Positions 10,631-21,752 of a DNA stretch of 41,393 nt are shown here, one piece after another (position 1 is the first letter of the stretch; every line of letters begins with the position of its first letter). Source of the stretch: Scedosporium boydii (taxonomy: Eukaryota; Ascomycota; Sordariomycetes; Microascales; Microascaceae). The notes under the pieces were generated by a model, which was not told where the DNA came from, searched no databases, and saw nothing but the letters and a program-made list of their open reading frames with translations. Where the stretch lies: contig NJFT01000296.1 of the NCBI GenBank assembly GCA_002221725.1, positions 1-41,393 of the forward strand, written 5' to 3'. A program made the translations under genes and the position numbers.

Positions 10631-11581
10631 TTAGAGCGCTATCTTGATGCCGTACTTCTCATAGTTGAAATGTTCGAGACTTGGTATCCTTTCAACCCAG
10701 CCGTCATCCATCTCTCCGACCTTACAGTCGCTCCCAACCCCAGTTATTTCCGCCAACCCAGCCAGCACATCGCTTTGCCTGGCTTCATACTCGGCTGCCA
10801 CATCTGCATGCGGCACCCAAATAACCTTCATACCGGCCCGTCTTCCAGCTTCTACCCCCACCAGGCTATCTTCGAAGACCAGACATTCATCAGGATTGAT
10901 GGGCTTCCTGCCAGAATCTACCGCCTCCAGGTTCGACGACTCCAACGCGACTAAATATATATCAGGCTCAGGCTTTCTCCGTTGCACTCGTGGGTCATCA
11001 CCCAAGACCCGCCTGTCGGCCTGGAAGAAGCTAAGCAGCCGTTTTGTTTCCGGTGTCGACGTTTTCAATTCGTAGTTATGGCGACTGGTGCTGGATGCTA
11101 ATGCTAGTTCAATCCTCTCCCCGGAAATAGCGCTTCGTGCACGGCTGAGATTGAATAGCAGCGTCTCTGCACCAGGAAGCGGCTTGCAATTCAGAAAACC
11201 CAGTCGCATCTGTTCAGTCGCTTCCCGGGCGAATTGCTCTCGAGAGATGGGCAATTTGGCCCAGTTGTGGAATGTGTCGCTGTTTGTAGAGTCCGGAACA
11301 CCCATAAGCTGAACCCGAATTGACCGAGTCAACATAGGCCTTCCATACTTTTCAAGAAGTTGGTTTATGCTGGAGGTGATTGTATCTTCCGAGTTGATAA
11401 GAAGCCCGTCCATGTCGAAAATGCAGGCACGGATTGCTGGGAGGCTGGTGGCATTCTTTGTTAGCTTTGGATAATCGATAGTGCTCTCATCCTGGCAACT
11501 AAGAGTGCCGATGGCAAAGGTCATTCTTCGATACGGAGGCACTCTGCTCGAAGGAACTTACTCGGCCCCAAGGGGCGCCAT
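10631..11581 (-). CDS. HAD-superfamily phosphatase (pseudouridine-5'-phosphatase-like)
   Basis: The preferred model has exons 11581-11562 (20 nt) and 11444-10631, giving 277 aa starting MAPLGAD. The 117-bp intron has a GTAAGT donor, a GCTAAC branch point and a CACCAG acceptor, and the ATG sits in a strong CACAATGGCG context. The alternative is an unspliced start at ATG 11524 (297 aa), but its first 27 residues look unlike the family. HAD motifs are all present: motif I DMDGLL at residues 17-22 (Asp17 nucleophile, Asp19 acid/base), motif II ALASST, motif III KPEPD (catalytic Lys) and motif IV CLVFEDSLVGVEAG. A helical C1-type cap lies between motifs I and II. Family knowledge: relatives hydrolyse small phosphomonoesters such as pseudouridine 5'-phosphate, glycerol phosphates or sugar phosphates. 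The substrate cannot be read from the sequence. A soluble cytosolic enzyme is likely. Confidence 0.88.
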
Positions 11582-14500
11582 TGTGAGCACAGAATGGCAG
11601 TCAAGTTAGATTCGAATTGACAGAACCCTAGTTGCCACGAACGAGGCCCCAAACCCAAAGCCGAGTCGTATGGCAATCACACGAGATCAAAAGGAACGTT
11701 AACTATGGGTCTATGGCATGGTCGCCATGGAGGCCGAGATGATTTACCTCGTAGGTACGGCTGCACCGCAAGCCTGCATCTGACTGTGGAGCTGCGTGAT
11801 ATCAAGCGCCTGGCCGGCCGGTGATGGTTAGCCGCCATGCAATTATTGACCGCAGGACTTACTGCTCCCAATTAGTGCTATATATAGAAACTAGTGGAAG
11901 ACTACGAAGTAATGGAAAGCTGGCCGTCCGCACTCTGTCATCAATCTCACCAGAGTCTAGCGCCTAGCGACCACAACAAGAATCTGAAGATCACAAGCGC
12001 TAAGTCTCGAGCAAGAGGTGTCATTTTGCTCGACCTCGCGGATAGATTCGAAGGAATCTATTCCTGTACTCCCAGCTCAACACCGCTGCGCCCAAAGCAC
12101 CAAGTTCTCATTAGTCAGCCGGGAGGTGAGGGCTTGTTCAACTCCCGCTCCAATGGGAACCATTATTGGCCTCTTATCTTAATCACCACGGCCGACAAGA
12201 ATATTTCGGAGTGAGTTTTGTTTGTCGTTCGTGCTATGTAGCGTACGAGTTCGTTCAGTGTTCATAGGGCCAAGACATTCCCCGATACCCCGGGAAGAAT
12301 GACCGGTTTTATTGATATGGAAACCTGGAGTAGAGTTGTTAGGCCCGTGAGTCTGTTCCAGTCCGCTTCAAACACTCCGAGACTAGCTTCCTTCGCTGGA
12401 AGGGAAAGGCATGGTCGGCCATGTGCCAACACATAGCTCTCTGCTCATGCCGAAAATGGGCGAGAGTGAGGACTGGAACAAATGCATATGATGAGGATCA
12501 GAAAACGGCAGTCAAGGATCAGACAGCTTCGAAATTCGAAGGAGCCATTCTGGGGCGCAGCTCATGGAGGAATGTTGCGGCTACTCGCAGTCGTTGAGGG
12601 CTTTCTGCAAGAGCATCCTTGTCAAAACAGGGTCACTGATTAATTTGAAGCGCCACATCGCTCGAGAGTCGAAATGCCTTGAAAAAGAAGCAACTGCTGG
12701 AAGACTTAAAATTCTCAAGAAGAGTCTGGTGAGACTTCGTGAATATCAACATCGATCGCTTAAGGAAAGGCGCATTCTCATTAATACTCCAGAACAGGTC
12801 GTCTGACCTAAAACCTACATCGTAAATCCGGTTGAATTCATGCATCCAAGAGTCGTCAATGAAAGACGTTTGTATTCCCCTACGAAGTACACTATGAAGT
12901 GCGCATCTAAAAGTGATACACGTCACTCCTCAAGGATGAACAAACTTCAAGTTTCACGACATCGAATATTACCTCGTGCATGTACCCGAACCTCGTAAGA
13001 ATGGTTGGCAAGCCAAATTCGGCATCAGTGTTCAGTGTTGAGACTTGGACTCGGATTAAATAAGACCAAGTCGAAGTACCGAAAGAGTCTTGAATGGACA
13101 CGGGAAGGAACAAGGCAATCATCCACAACTGCTTGTTTAGTACGAAGTATTGTTGATACAATTAATTGTATTAGCTGAATACTGAGATAGATCGGACAAG
13201 ACCACTTCCAATTGATCACTGATTATTCCGCCCTAGGTTCCGTGGTCTGGGACCTGCAGAGCAGAGTGTGCAACATTTGAACATGCCACCAAGACAAGGA
13301 AGGAGGAGCGGGTGGTGCCGATGAGATCCATCTTGAAAACAGCACAGCTTGGAGCACACCAAAATGACCAAGTACGAAGGACCTCGAATAACCATGAATT
13401 GATGGATCAAGCAGAATCAAACAAACGGACAGATGAACAAACAAACGACGCACAAACCCCAACTTGTCGACAACCCTTCCTCTTTTGTCGTCTCCGCGCT
13501 GCATCGTCTGCAGTGCTGCACCCACCCACCACCCATCGGTGATCATCCTTGTCGATTCCCCGGGCGTTAAAAGATCATCAATCATTCATCAATCTTCCCC
13601 GGCTCGGACTCGCATTCAGCACTTGGTACGACCCTGGGACGGTCCTGCAGCAAGAAATAGAAAGACGCCATCGGTCGATCAGTTTCCATTAATCCCGCCG
13701 ACACTCACAATTCGGTCCTACCAGACATTTCCAATCAACCAATTTCACTTCGTCGGTGTCGTTGGAATTGTCAGTCAAACGCCCCACCGCTCTTGTCAAC
13801 TCCAAGCTTGACCCGTCGCCTCGGTGCTGGCGTGTGCTTCGGACTAGTAATAACTGGTGCGTGCGTTAATAAAGACACCAGCCTGTTAAGCCTGTCGAAG
13901 CCGTGCTACCTGTAAGTAGTGTACACACACTACTCGGTAGGTCACCAGGGCCTGGCGAGCTGGCCGGGCCGGGCCAACAAGCTGACTTCTGAGTGCTCAA
14001 GTGCTCCTTTTTCTCACTCACCTGCAGCCCCTACGACGACCTCAACCACTTTCTCCGAACATTGTTACTCGACTGCTCGTCGACCTACAAACAAATGACA
14101 GCTAGATCAGCAGCAGCCATCAATTGATCTTCCTCGTCGGATGCCGCACCCATAGACCCTGCAACCCCCACTGTCCCAGCCATCTCACACCTCTGTCCCT
14201 ATCCATCCATACTGAAATTGCCAGCTCACCATCGTTGAGTGGCCAGGCCAGCCCTCCTGTGCTCCTCCGCTTCTGTGCTCCTGCACTCACGCAGTCGTGC
14301 AAACATATTGATCCACCCTTCCTGCTTTCACCGCATCCCTCATCCCTCACCCCTGCGGCCAATCTCCTGCCAGCTTTTCGCCCTCCTCCTACGGAGTACT
14401 TCATTTGTCTCATTGGGCTGTAGCCACCGTCGAGGTATCGTCTGCCCTCCCACGACCCCTTCTGCACGACACTAGGCTCCTTTTGCCCCTCACCTCACCC

Positions 14501-15360
14501 GCCTGTGCTCACATCCCCGTCCATGGTGTTTCCTAACAGCATTCGGGTGCTTGCAGTCCGATTGTATGATTGTGCATTCTTTGCATACTCTTAGCAGCTG
14601 CCTCATCCTGATCGAGTACAAGACCCGGCGCCTCGCCAACTGCAAACATTCTCCAGGCGCAGAAAATCTTGTCACCTGCCTGCGCCTTGTATCACACTTA
14701 GCCTTCACCTACCGGCAAGCGCGTCATCCGAAGTACACCTTCTCGTTCCCGCGCCTTCTCTCCCCCTTGCCGTTGTCTTCACCGTTGTCGTTACCGCTGT
14801 CATTGCTGGCGCCCGCTTTCTCTTTGGGAGGTTTTCCTCTTTTTCCCCCCCATATTTTCTGCTTCGGCCCTCTCCTAGACTCGTCCTGTAGGCTGTTATC
14901 CGTACAAAGGTTACACTACGTATCGACGACTGTTCTTGCTCCTTTCCGCTTTTGCCTGGACCTAGGTCTTATTTTTTCCCCACTCTCTGCCCCCCCTTTC
15001 TCACGGTTGGACTCAATATCTCAGCTTCACTGGGCCTATTAAGAGGTCCCCACCGCCACAATTTCTTCCCAACTTCGTATCCAGTCTATTCTCTCGCCTC
15101 CTGATCCGTCGGGTGCCGATGAGCTTCACAGTACTTCGTCCAATATATCCAGTCCGTATACAAAGCAGGAAGACCCGTGTGAGCAAACACTTCTCAATGC
15201 TGCGTCTTCGCAGCTCCCGCTATCCGAGCCGACTGCGACCCAGCAGCACTTCCGCCCCCCATCCCAAGGCGACCGGGCTGATGTCGTGACCGATACTGGA
15301 ATCGCCGAGGGTCGGCCCTCACTGTCATCCACACCGCGTCCCGATCCCAGGAAGCTCAAG
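11582..15360. other. Gene-poor block and long leader of the Zn2Cys6 gene
   Basis: No supportable gene is seen in 11.6-14.0 kb. Open frames are short and lack domains, and some lack ATG. The block contains TACGRAGTA motifs at 11903, 12881, 13141 and 14390, plus a variant CAAGTACGAAGGAC at 13369-13382. From about 14000 to 15040 the plus strand is strongly C/T-rich, as expected for a long fungal promoter and 5' leader. From 15043 to 15360 the frame of the downstream transcription factor stays open and looks coding but has no ATG. Confidence 0.55.
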
Positions 15361-17949
15361 ATGGCGAGGCCTCCTCTCAGATCGAGTATTGCCTGCCTTC
15401 GATGCCGAAAATCCAAGATTAAGTGCGACAATGACGGCGGAACAAGCGCCTGTGAAACTTGCATCAAGGGCGGTCACAAGTGTCAGTATCCCGACACCAT
15501 CACGTCTCCGGCGAAGCGGTCGGATTCGGTAGCAGCCCCAAAGCAAGAACGCGATGGTGGACCGGAGAGAAAGAGGAGGCGATTGGACGACCTCTCAAGC
15601 TGGGTCTCGCAAAGGGCCACCGCCTACGCTGAAGAAGTTTTGTCCTATCCGTTCTTGAGAGGGGAGCTGTGGGACCAAGTCTTCAACATTTACAGGCTTC
15701 ACTTTTCGACCGAATTACCCTTCCTCCACCTAGCGACCTTGAAAGAGAAGATAGACTTAAGGCAGAAGGGCAATTTGAAGTCTGATCCCGACGTTAACCT
15801 AGTGCTCCTCGGCATTCTTACTTTAACCGCTCGATTCCATACCGACCTAGTAAAATACGTTGCGGCTATGACTCCTTCATCTAGTGGTCCACGGTCTCGC
15901 CAAGGTTCTACCCGCATTGACCCCAATTCCGCCTCGGAGTTTTATGCTTCCTCGCTTACCACGGCTCTGGGATCTCTCCCAGACGCCGTCACCGTCGTTA
16001 GCGTTGAGAGGGTTCAGGCTTTCCTCATGTTAGGGCTGTACGAGTGGACTCGAAATGGTCCCCAAGGTGGAGTGCGAGCTTGGATGTATGTCGGCGTAGC
16101 CATCCGTATGGCCCAGGCTCTCAGACTCGGCTGTGGTGACACGGTGGCTCAAAAGAACAACAGCAATAATGGTAAAAATAACCCCAACGACCGAGTGCGT
16201 TCGAGGAACAAGCGCATAAACAAACCGGATGGATCTACGTCGGATTGGATCATCGAACGAGAGATTCGGAGGCGTACGATGTTTAGCTGCTTCATCCTGG
16301 ATAGGCTGTTAGCTGTCGGTGATGATCGTGCGTCGATGATTAGCTCGACCGATCTTCACATCCAGCTCCCGTGCTCCGAAGTTGCTTTCGATCTCGCGTC
16401 CGATGTGTACACCGGTTTTCTCAACGATCCCGAAGACCTTTCGCAGCAAGGAAAACGAATGTCCGGGGATGACAGTGTCCTTAGTCGATTCGTAAAGCTT
16501 GTGGACCTGTGGGGGGAGATTACTCGTTATAGCTTCAGCGGTGGGCGTGCGACTGAGGGTGACAGACGCCCCTGGGATTCGGGGTCGACATTTATGCGAC
16601 TCAGGAAGCGGTTAGATGCCTTTTATGACCACCTTCCGGATACGTTTACGCTTTCGCCAAAGAACTTTTACAGGCATGACAACCACCAAGCCACCAGCAC
16701 GTACGTCTCACTCCATGTCCTTGGAGCAATCTGTCAAATTATGATTCATCGAGAATACATTCCTTTCATACCGATCCGATGTAACGGGCCGGTGGGACCG
16801 CTAGATCCTCCCCTAATTCTCGATGACAGCCCACCAGGGTTCTGGGAGGAGAGCGCGCAACATGTCTTCAAATCGGCGCGGGACATTGTAGATCTCGTCG
16901 AGTTATCGGGAGATAAGCTACCACAGTCATCGCTAGTCCTATTTTCGATATGGACGGCTGCATTCTGCGGCCTCTACGCCATTCACTTTCCCCACATGGA
17001 CACGCATTACCATATGATCAACGAGGGAGACGTCCAGTCTCAGCATGATAACATTTTCGACCCGACGAAACGCAGCGCTACGGGAGTCACCTTTCGCACA
17101 CTTACGAAGCTAGTGCCGTTCCTTCCGTTGGCGGGAACCTATCTCCGAATTTTTAAGGACTGTGATCGCTACTTTACCCAAGTTACGAGCGACTTTTACA
17201 AGTACGGAAGTCGGAGCAGTGCACCAGAAAACGTGGGTCGGCAAACCAGCGGAGACGGTGGAAGAAGCGTCCAGGGCGGCGGCGGCCGGGAGTGGAAAAC
17301 GCACAAGGGGAAAATCACAAGCAACGGAAATATATTTCCTTCCGACGACCGGAATTCCGCCTACGAAGAGTCGGAAGCATCCCAAGCATCCCATGCTCAG
17401 TCGCCCGATCGAGATACATCCACAGGCGTCGAAGGATATGAGCAAAACGCCTCGCTTGCGCCGACACCCTCTCTATCCGCTGCCACTCTCGACGAGAGTA
17501 ACACCTCGCGGGCTACGCGAACCGAACCGTCGGCATCATTTACTCCGATCAACAGCGCTGTGCAGGCTCCACGGGCCCCGGCGACGTCGCAGGCCCCGCC
17601 GCTGCCGCCCCCGGAGACACCTCCAGTCGAGACCTCGTACCGAGCTCCGCAATTAGCACAAGAGGCACTTGAACAGTATTACCAGATGGATACGTCACCA
17701 ATGTCGCGGAGTGCGTTCATTCCGGCGGATGGAGAGCTGTTCCCACACGATACCACCAACTTTCTTACGTACATTGAAGCCCACGAAAACACACGTTTGA
17801 GTTGTGTATTTACAGACATGCCGCCGTTCTCGGGCAGCGGGGACTTTGTTTGTCCGTTCCCACCTCTTCAACCGGTACGGTGGGATATGCAATGCTTCGA
17901 GGAGAAGACGCCTCTCGCCGTACCGACTGCCATTGGCCACCCGGTATGA
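15361..17949 (+). CDS. Zn2Cys6 fungal transcription factor
   Basis: Counted from the first in-frame ATG (15361) the protein is 862 aa with no intron. The Zn2Cys6 binuclear cluster is complete at residues 12-41, with spacing C-x2-C-x6-C-x8-C-x2-C-x6-C (Cys 12, 15, 22, 31, 34, 41). A basic KRRR-type linker follows at about residue 75. The central region is a fungal_trans domain (about 105-470), with FNIYRLHFSTELPFLHLATL and the REIRRRTMFSCFILDRLLA block typical of the family. The C-terminal 250 residues are Ser/Thr/Pro/Gln-rich and probably an activation region. It should act in the nucleus on CGG-type half sites; its target genes are unknown. The reading frame is open, without ATG, back to 15043 and looks coding, so the true start probably lies in an upstream exon I could not place. 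The GTG at 15286 is not a plausible eukaryotic start. Confidence 0.9.
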   Translation: MARPPLRSSIACLRCRKSKIKCDNDGGTSACETCIKGGHKCQYPDTITSPAKRSDSVAAPKQERDGGPERKRRRLDDLSSWVSQRATAYAEEVLSYPFLRGELWDQVFNIYRLHFSTELPFLHLATLKEKIDLRQKGNLKSDPDVNLVLLGILTLTARFHTDLVKYVAAMTPSSSGPRSRQGSTRIDPNSASEFYASSLTTALGSLPDAVTVVSVERVQAFLMLGLYEWTRNGPQGGVRAWMYVGVAIRMAQALRLGCGDTVAQKNNSNNGKNNPNDRVRSRNKRINKPDGSTSDWIIEREIRRRTMFSCFILDRLLAVGDDRASMISSTDLHIQLPCSEVAFDLASDVYTGFLNDPEDLSQQGKRMSGDDSVLSRFVKLVDLWGEITRYSFSGGRATEGDRRPWDSGSTFMRLRKRLDAFYDHLPDTFTLSPKNFYRHDNHQATSTYVSLHVLGAICQIMIHREYIPFIPIRCNGPVGPLDPPLILDDSPPGFWEESAQHVFKSARDIVDLVELSGDKLPQSSLVLFSIWTAAFCGLYAIHFPHMDTHYHMINEGDVQSQHDNIFDPTKRSATGVTFRTLTKLVPFLPLAGTYLRIFKDCDRYFTQVTSDFYKYGSRSSAPENVGRQTSGDGGRSVQGGGGREWKTHKGKITSNGNIFPSDDRNSAYEESEASQASHAQSPDRDTSTGVEGYEQNASLAPTPSLSAATLDESNTSRATRTEPSASFTPINSAVQAPRAPATSQAPPLPPPETPPVETSYRAPQLAQEALEQYYQMDTSPMSRSAFIPADGELFPHDTTNFLTYIEAHENTRLSCVFTDMPPFSGSGDFVCPFPPLQPVRWDMQCFEEKTPLAVPTAIGHPV

Positions 17950-18307
17950 GGATGAGTTGTCCGTCTAGCAGTGCCTCGTCCAGCACAGGTGCTTAAGCCA
18001 ACTGCCTGGCGGATTCTTCCTCCAACTTATCGCGGCCGCGTGACAGCTGAATCTGCCGTCCTTCGGCCGCGCAATCCCTTGCATTTAGCCCAGTCGTTTT
18101 CGTTTCGAAATTCTAACGCCTCAATCAATGGGCGTTACGCCACAACCAGTATCTAACTAGGCGGATATAATTTGGAGATTTCATCTGGCGCTCAAAGGCG
18201 TATATAGGTTGCTCATACTGCCTTGGCGCAACCCTGACCACGATTATCAACTTGGCATTCACGGACTGTCAAATCCCCTTGATTCTTATTATTACCGTTA
18301 TTGTCGT

Positions 18308-18322
18308 TTATTATTATTATTA
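18308..18322. repeat. Microsatellite (TTA)5
   Basis: Five TTA units lie in gene-free, AT-rich DNA downstream of the transcription factor, possibly in its 3' UTR. Confidence 0.85.
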
Positions 18323-18622
18323 TTTTATCTCTTTCTTATTGGCGGCCCAAGAAACTTTTTTTTTTCTCCTCGATTTTGGTTGCAATTCAGGGCCACGAAT
18401 ATGGGTCTGGGGATGAGGGGTACTTGGCAAAGCTGGTTCATGTACCGGTCTCTATTTAATGATGCATTATGATTTCAGTCTCTTCAATAGCATAGTACCA
18501 CTCAATACCACTTGCAGAGAAGCGATTCTTTCCAGGCATGGAGGCGAATGTTTACCTAGAGCTTTCCTTATTTTCTTCACAACTTAGGTTGAGATTCATA
18601 GTAGGCAATCTTTGTCCTCTTG

Positions 18623-18651
18623 CTCTTACTCTTACTCTTACTCTTACTCTT
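18623..18651. repeat. Hexamer repeat, 4.8 x CTCTTA
   Basis: Four perfect CTCTTA units and a partial fifth make a pyrimidine-rich tract in gene-free sequence. No function is assigned. Confidence 0.9.
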
Positions 18652-21600
18652 GGTCGATGCAGCCTCAACGATTAAATCCTGCGGGTCTTGGGAAGAAGCT
18701 CTGGAAGCTGGGCGGTAACTCCGGACACAAGTTGGAGCGGAGAGAAGAGCCGCTGGGAGCTGGGAAGGGTGATGGTGGGCACAAACCATTAATGCAGTTC
18801 AAAATGGGATCGATGGTGGATGGTGGGTTGATGAGGGGTCGAAATTGATGAATATGTAATCACCCACAATGCTACATAGGTCGAGGAAGTCAAAGTGCAC
18901 AGCAGCAGCACCTGTAGCTCAGGAACAGGCCAGGTCAACACTTGTAGAGAAACTTGTACACCGCACTCCTTCGCACACAGCGAAGTACTTGGTAGATTGC
19001 ATTGCTGCTCCGCGGTTTACGTTACCCCCACTCTCGAGCAACATGAGATTGACAAATCTCGCGGGATGAAGATGCACGGGCTTGCACAAAGTAAAGTAAG
19101 TAAATCTAGTAACGGCGAAGGAGAAATTTGGAATGCGGGGGAGAGATACCGACTCTGGAGGACAAAGGTATGAAGAGTGTAGTAAACCGGGGTCCAAGGC
19201 TCTACTTCGTACTGGGTGCTAAAGCTCTTGGTCGAATCTGACATGAGGGTCTACGAAGTAATAGTTAGCTGTACGCGTTCAATTGTATGGTCCCGTGTGG
19301 GGGCGGGCAGTTGTGATAATGCGAGTGAAAAGAGAGCGTTGAAGAGCGGAGATATTGCCCAGTACTTGAGACATGTGTACGAACTATAGCTTCAAGGGGG
19401 GGGTTCAGGTTGCGTCGGACTTGAGCTAGAGGAACAGGGAAGGCATCCAAGGAATCGGTAAAGCAATTGGAATCTCAACTTCCCAGATTGGATCAGTGTG
19501 CTTCGTTCACGTCGCCGCGTCGGCGTCGACGCAGAGCGACGTAATGGTGATGTGATGTATCGTCAGGTACCTCCACCGAGAATCGCAGGGCGGCAAGTAC
19601 GAAGGACGGCGCTTTCAACAACAGTTGACAGTAAGTCTATGAAATATCCAATGTTCCTGTTGCTAGCTTCAAGTTGGCTTGAAGTCTCCTTCTTCAGCTC
19701 CGGGTAGACACGGAGAGGGGCAGAGGGGCAGAGACAAGTTCCAAGTTTGGTCGGCATTATTGACGCATCTCCTCGCAGAGTGCACTACATTACCTCCATT
19801 GCTTCCTACTCTCCGAGTCGAAACGTCCCGGGTCTGCATGAGGGAGCCTAGTCATTCCAGGTCTGGACAGCTGCAGCCTGGCGACACGAATGATTTTGTG
19901 ATCTTGATTAGTATGAACAATGTACCAAGTCGCATTGTGCGGTCTTGCAACTGTAGTGGGACAATGAAGAAGCTGCGATTACAAATTGCAAATCCGTAAA
20001 GCCGCATTTCCCCGTTTAGTGTGTTGAAACATCAAACATTTCGTACATCAATGATTGATCCACCCACTGTGCTCCGCCCGTTCCGTGATCTCGTTAGCAT
20101 GGGAGAGGCAAGAGCAGTGAAGATCTCTTGGTGTTTTGCATACTAATATTCACACAGCTGGCCGGCCCGCTTCGTACGACAATGGGAGTTTAGTTTCCTA
20201 GGGACGCCCTTTCCGCCCATTGAACTCTACCAAGTAAGCTTCGACCGCTGTTGGAGGACCTTAGGAGTACGTAGATAGTACATTGGCCTTAAAGCTTGTG
20301 CGCCTCTGCTAATTTGTATGTTTTATGTGGTTAGTATGTAGCGTGCTGGATGTAGTACCATGTATTACTCTGTATCGTTGACCCTCTTAATCTGCGAAGT
20401 CGTTCTGCCGGCTTGACCTGGGCCTTGGCCTGGCCATTGGACTCGGAACACCGGTGGGCGCGGTGGGCGCGGTGTGGGGAAAGGAAAACGGCCTGGCCGG
20501 ACCCTGCCTGATTCGTCACAGCGTTGCACCTCAAGCAGCACCTCAACCAGAATCCGCCCGCCGAAATGTCGAATCACTGATGCCGATTCGAGTTCCGGGT
20601 CGTTTCTTCCCTTCCCCTCTTGCAACTGTTCCCGGAAATAGCAACTTATCTGAGAACATTAAAGGCTGGATCGCACCCAGGGGCGAACCACGTCAAGCCT
20701 TGATCATGTGGAGACGGCATTCCTGTTTACGCTCAGCTCTGCGACCTGCGAAGACTGGAGCCAAAATAGCTTGGTACATTAGTGTACCTCGACAAAGCGC
20801 ATATGCAGCTAGCTAGAGTTTCTGCCCTGGATATGACTTTTCGAAGCAATCCCCATCACGTCCGACTTCCAAAGCTACCCCCTCGGCGGTTTAACATCCC
20901 GATGTAGGGTGCACTCACCTACCTCCCACAAGTCCTGGTACCTCCCAGCTAGTCTAGCTCTTACCACGGCACCTCAGACACCGATGCCTTTCACACTGAC
21001 GTCTTCTAGGGCGCGGAAAACGGCAATTGAGAAGCTTAAAGTATCAAACCGCCCATTATCGACTCTAGTACCAGCGGAAGGGTTTCCTACCTCGAGATGT
21101 GTTCTCCGCGGTGCCTTCTTCACTGTCGAGTGGAGAATTGCCTGAGAATACCTAGGCCTAGAAAAGGTTTTTGACGAGACGGCAGATAAGCTCAAGCGGC
21201 GGCCAGGTGATAGCTCCCAATGGGTTAGAGCTCCATCTAAGAAGCTCACTTACGACTATAGGAAGTACCACTACTTCGTACATGCCCAAGATCAAGTTTG
21301 AGCACGGCTTGGTGGCTCCTCCATTGTCTGCATGCCGGACGACGGAAGTGGATACATTATGCTACCATCCCACGCCCTTTGCCTGTGCCTCGGTGGATTG
21401 TCTCCATCGCAGCCGAGCTGTCTCCCGTCTACACTACATCATAGGATCCAGACACTTTGACACGATCGACGCTATCCAGATTGGGGTACTTAGCCTAAGC
21501 TAACAAGACCTTGTCAGCCTCTTTTTCTGTCTCGAACCCCCCTGAGCCATGGATACTCCAGCTACATAAGCTGGTCCTTAGATGATTTGCTTCCCCTTCG

Positions 21601-21752
21601 ATTATAAATCTTCCAACTTCATTTGAGATCCCTGCCTGAACCCGTAGTAGCTTTAAAAAGCCTTCAGAAACCCCCTCTCTTAGTTGTATCGTTTTTGAAG
21701 CCTGTATCTGTCAGGAAGAAGAAGCAATTGCCGTCACGGAAAGCCCCAAGCG

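Larger units (their letters stand above)
17950..21752. other. Gene-poor block upstream of EGT1
   Basis: No supportable coding gene is seen in these 3.8 kb. The block holds (TTA)5 at 18308-18322, a CTCTTA tandem repeat at 18623-18651, and TACGRAGTA motifs at 19203, 19252 and 21272. A 14-mer CAAGTACGAAGGAC at 19594-19607 is identical to one at 13369-13382. The last few hundred bases, with a TATAAA at about 21604, are the likely EGT1 promoter. Confidence 0.6.

Noticed and set aside
11445..11542. Unspliced N-terminus of the HAD phosphatase (start at GTG 11542 or ATG 11524)
   Set aside because: The upstream ATG at 11581 in strong context, the GTAAGT donor, the CTAAC branch and the restored family-like N-terminus make this segment intronic.
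14551..15042. 163-codon plus-strand open frame before the Zn2Cys6 gene
   Set aside because: It starts at TTG, not ATG, is a C/T-rich low-complexity translation and is not in the frame of the transcription factor.
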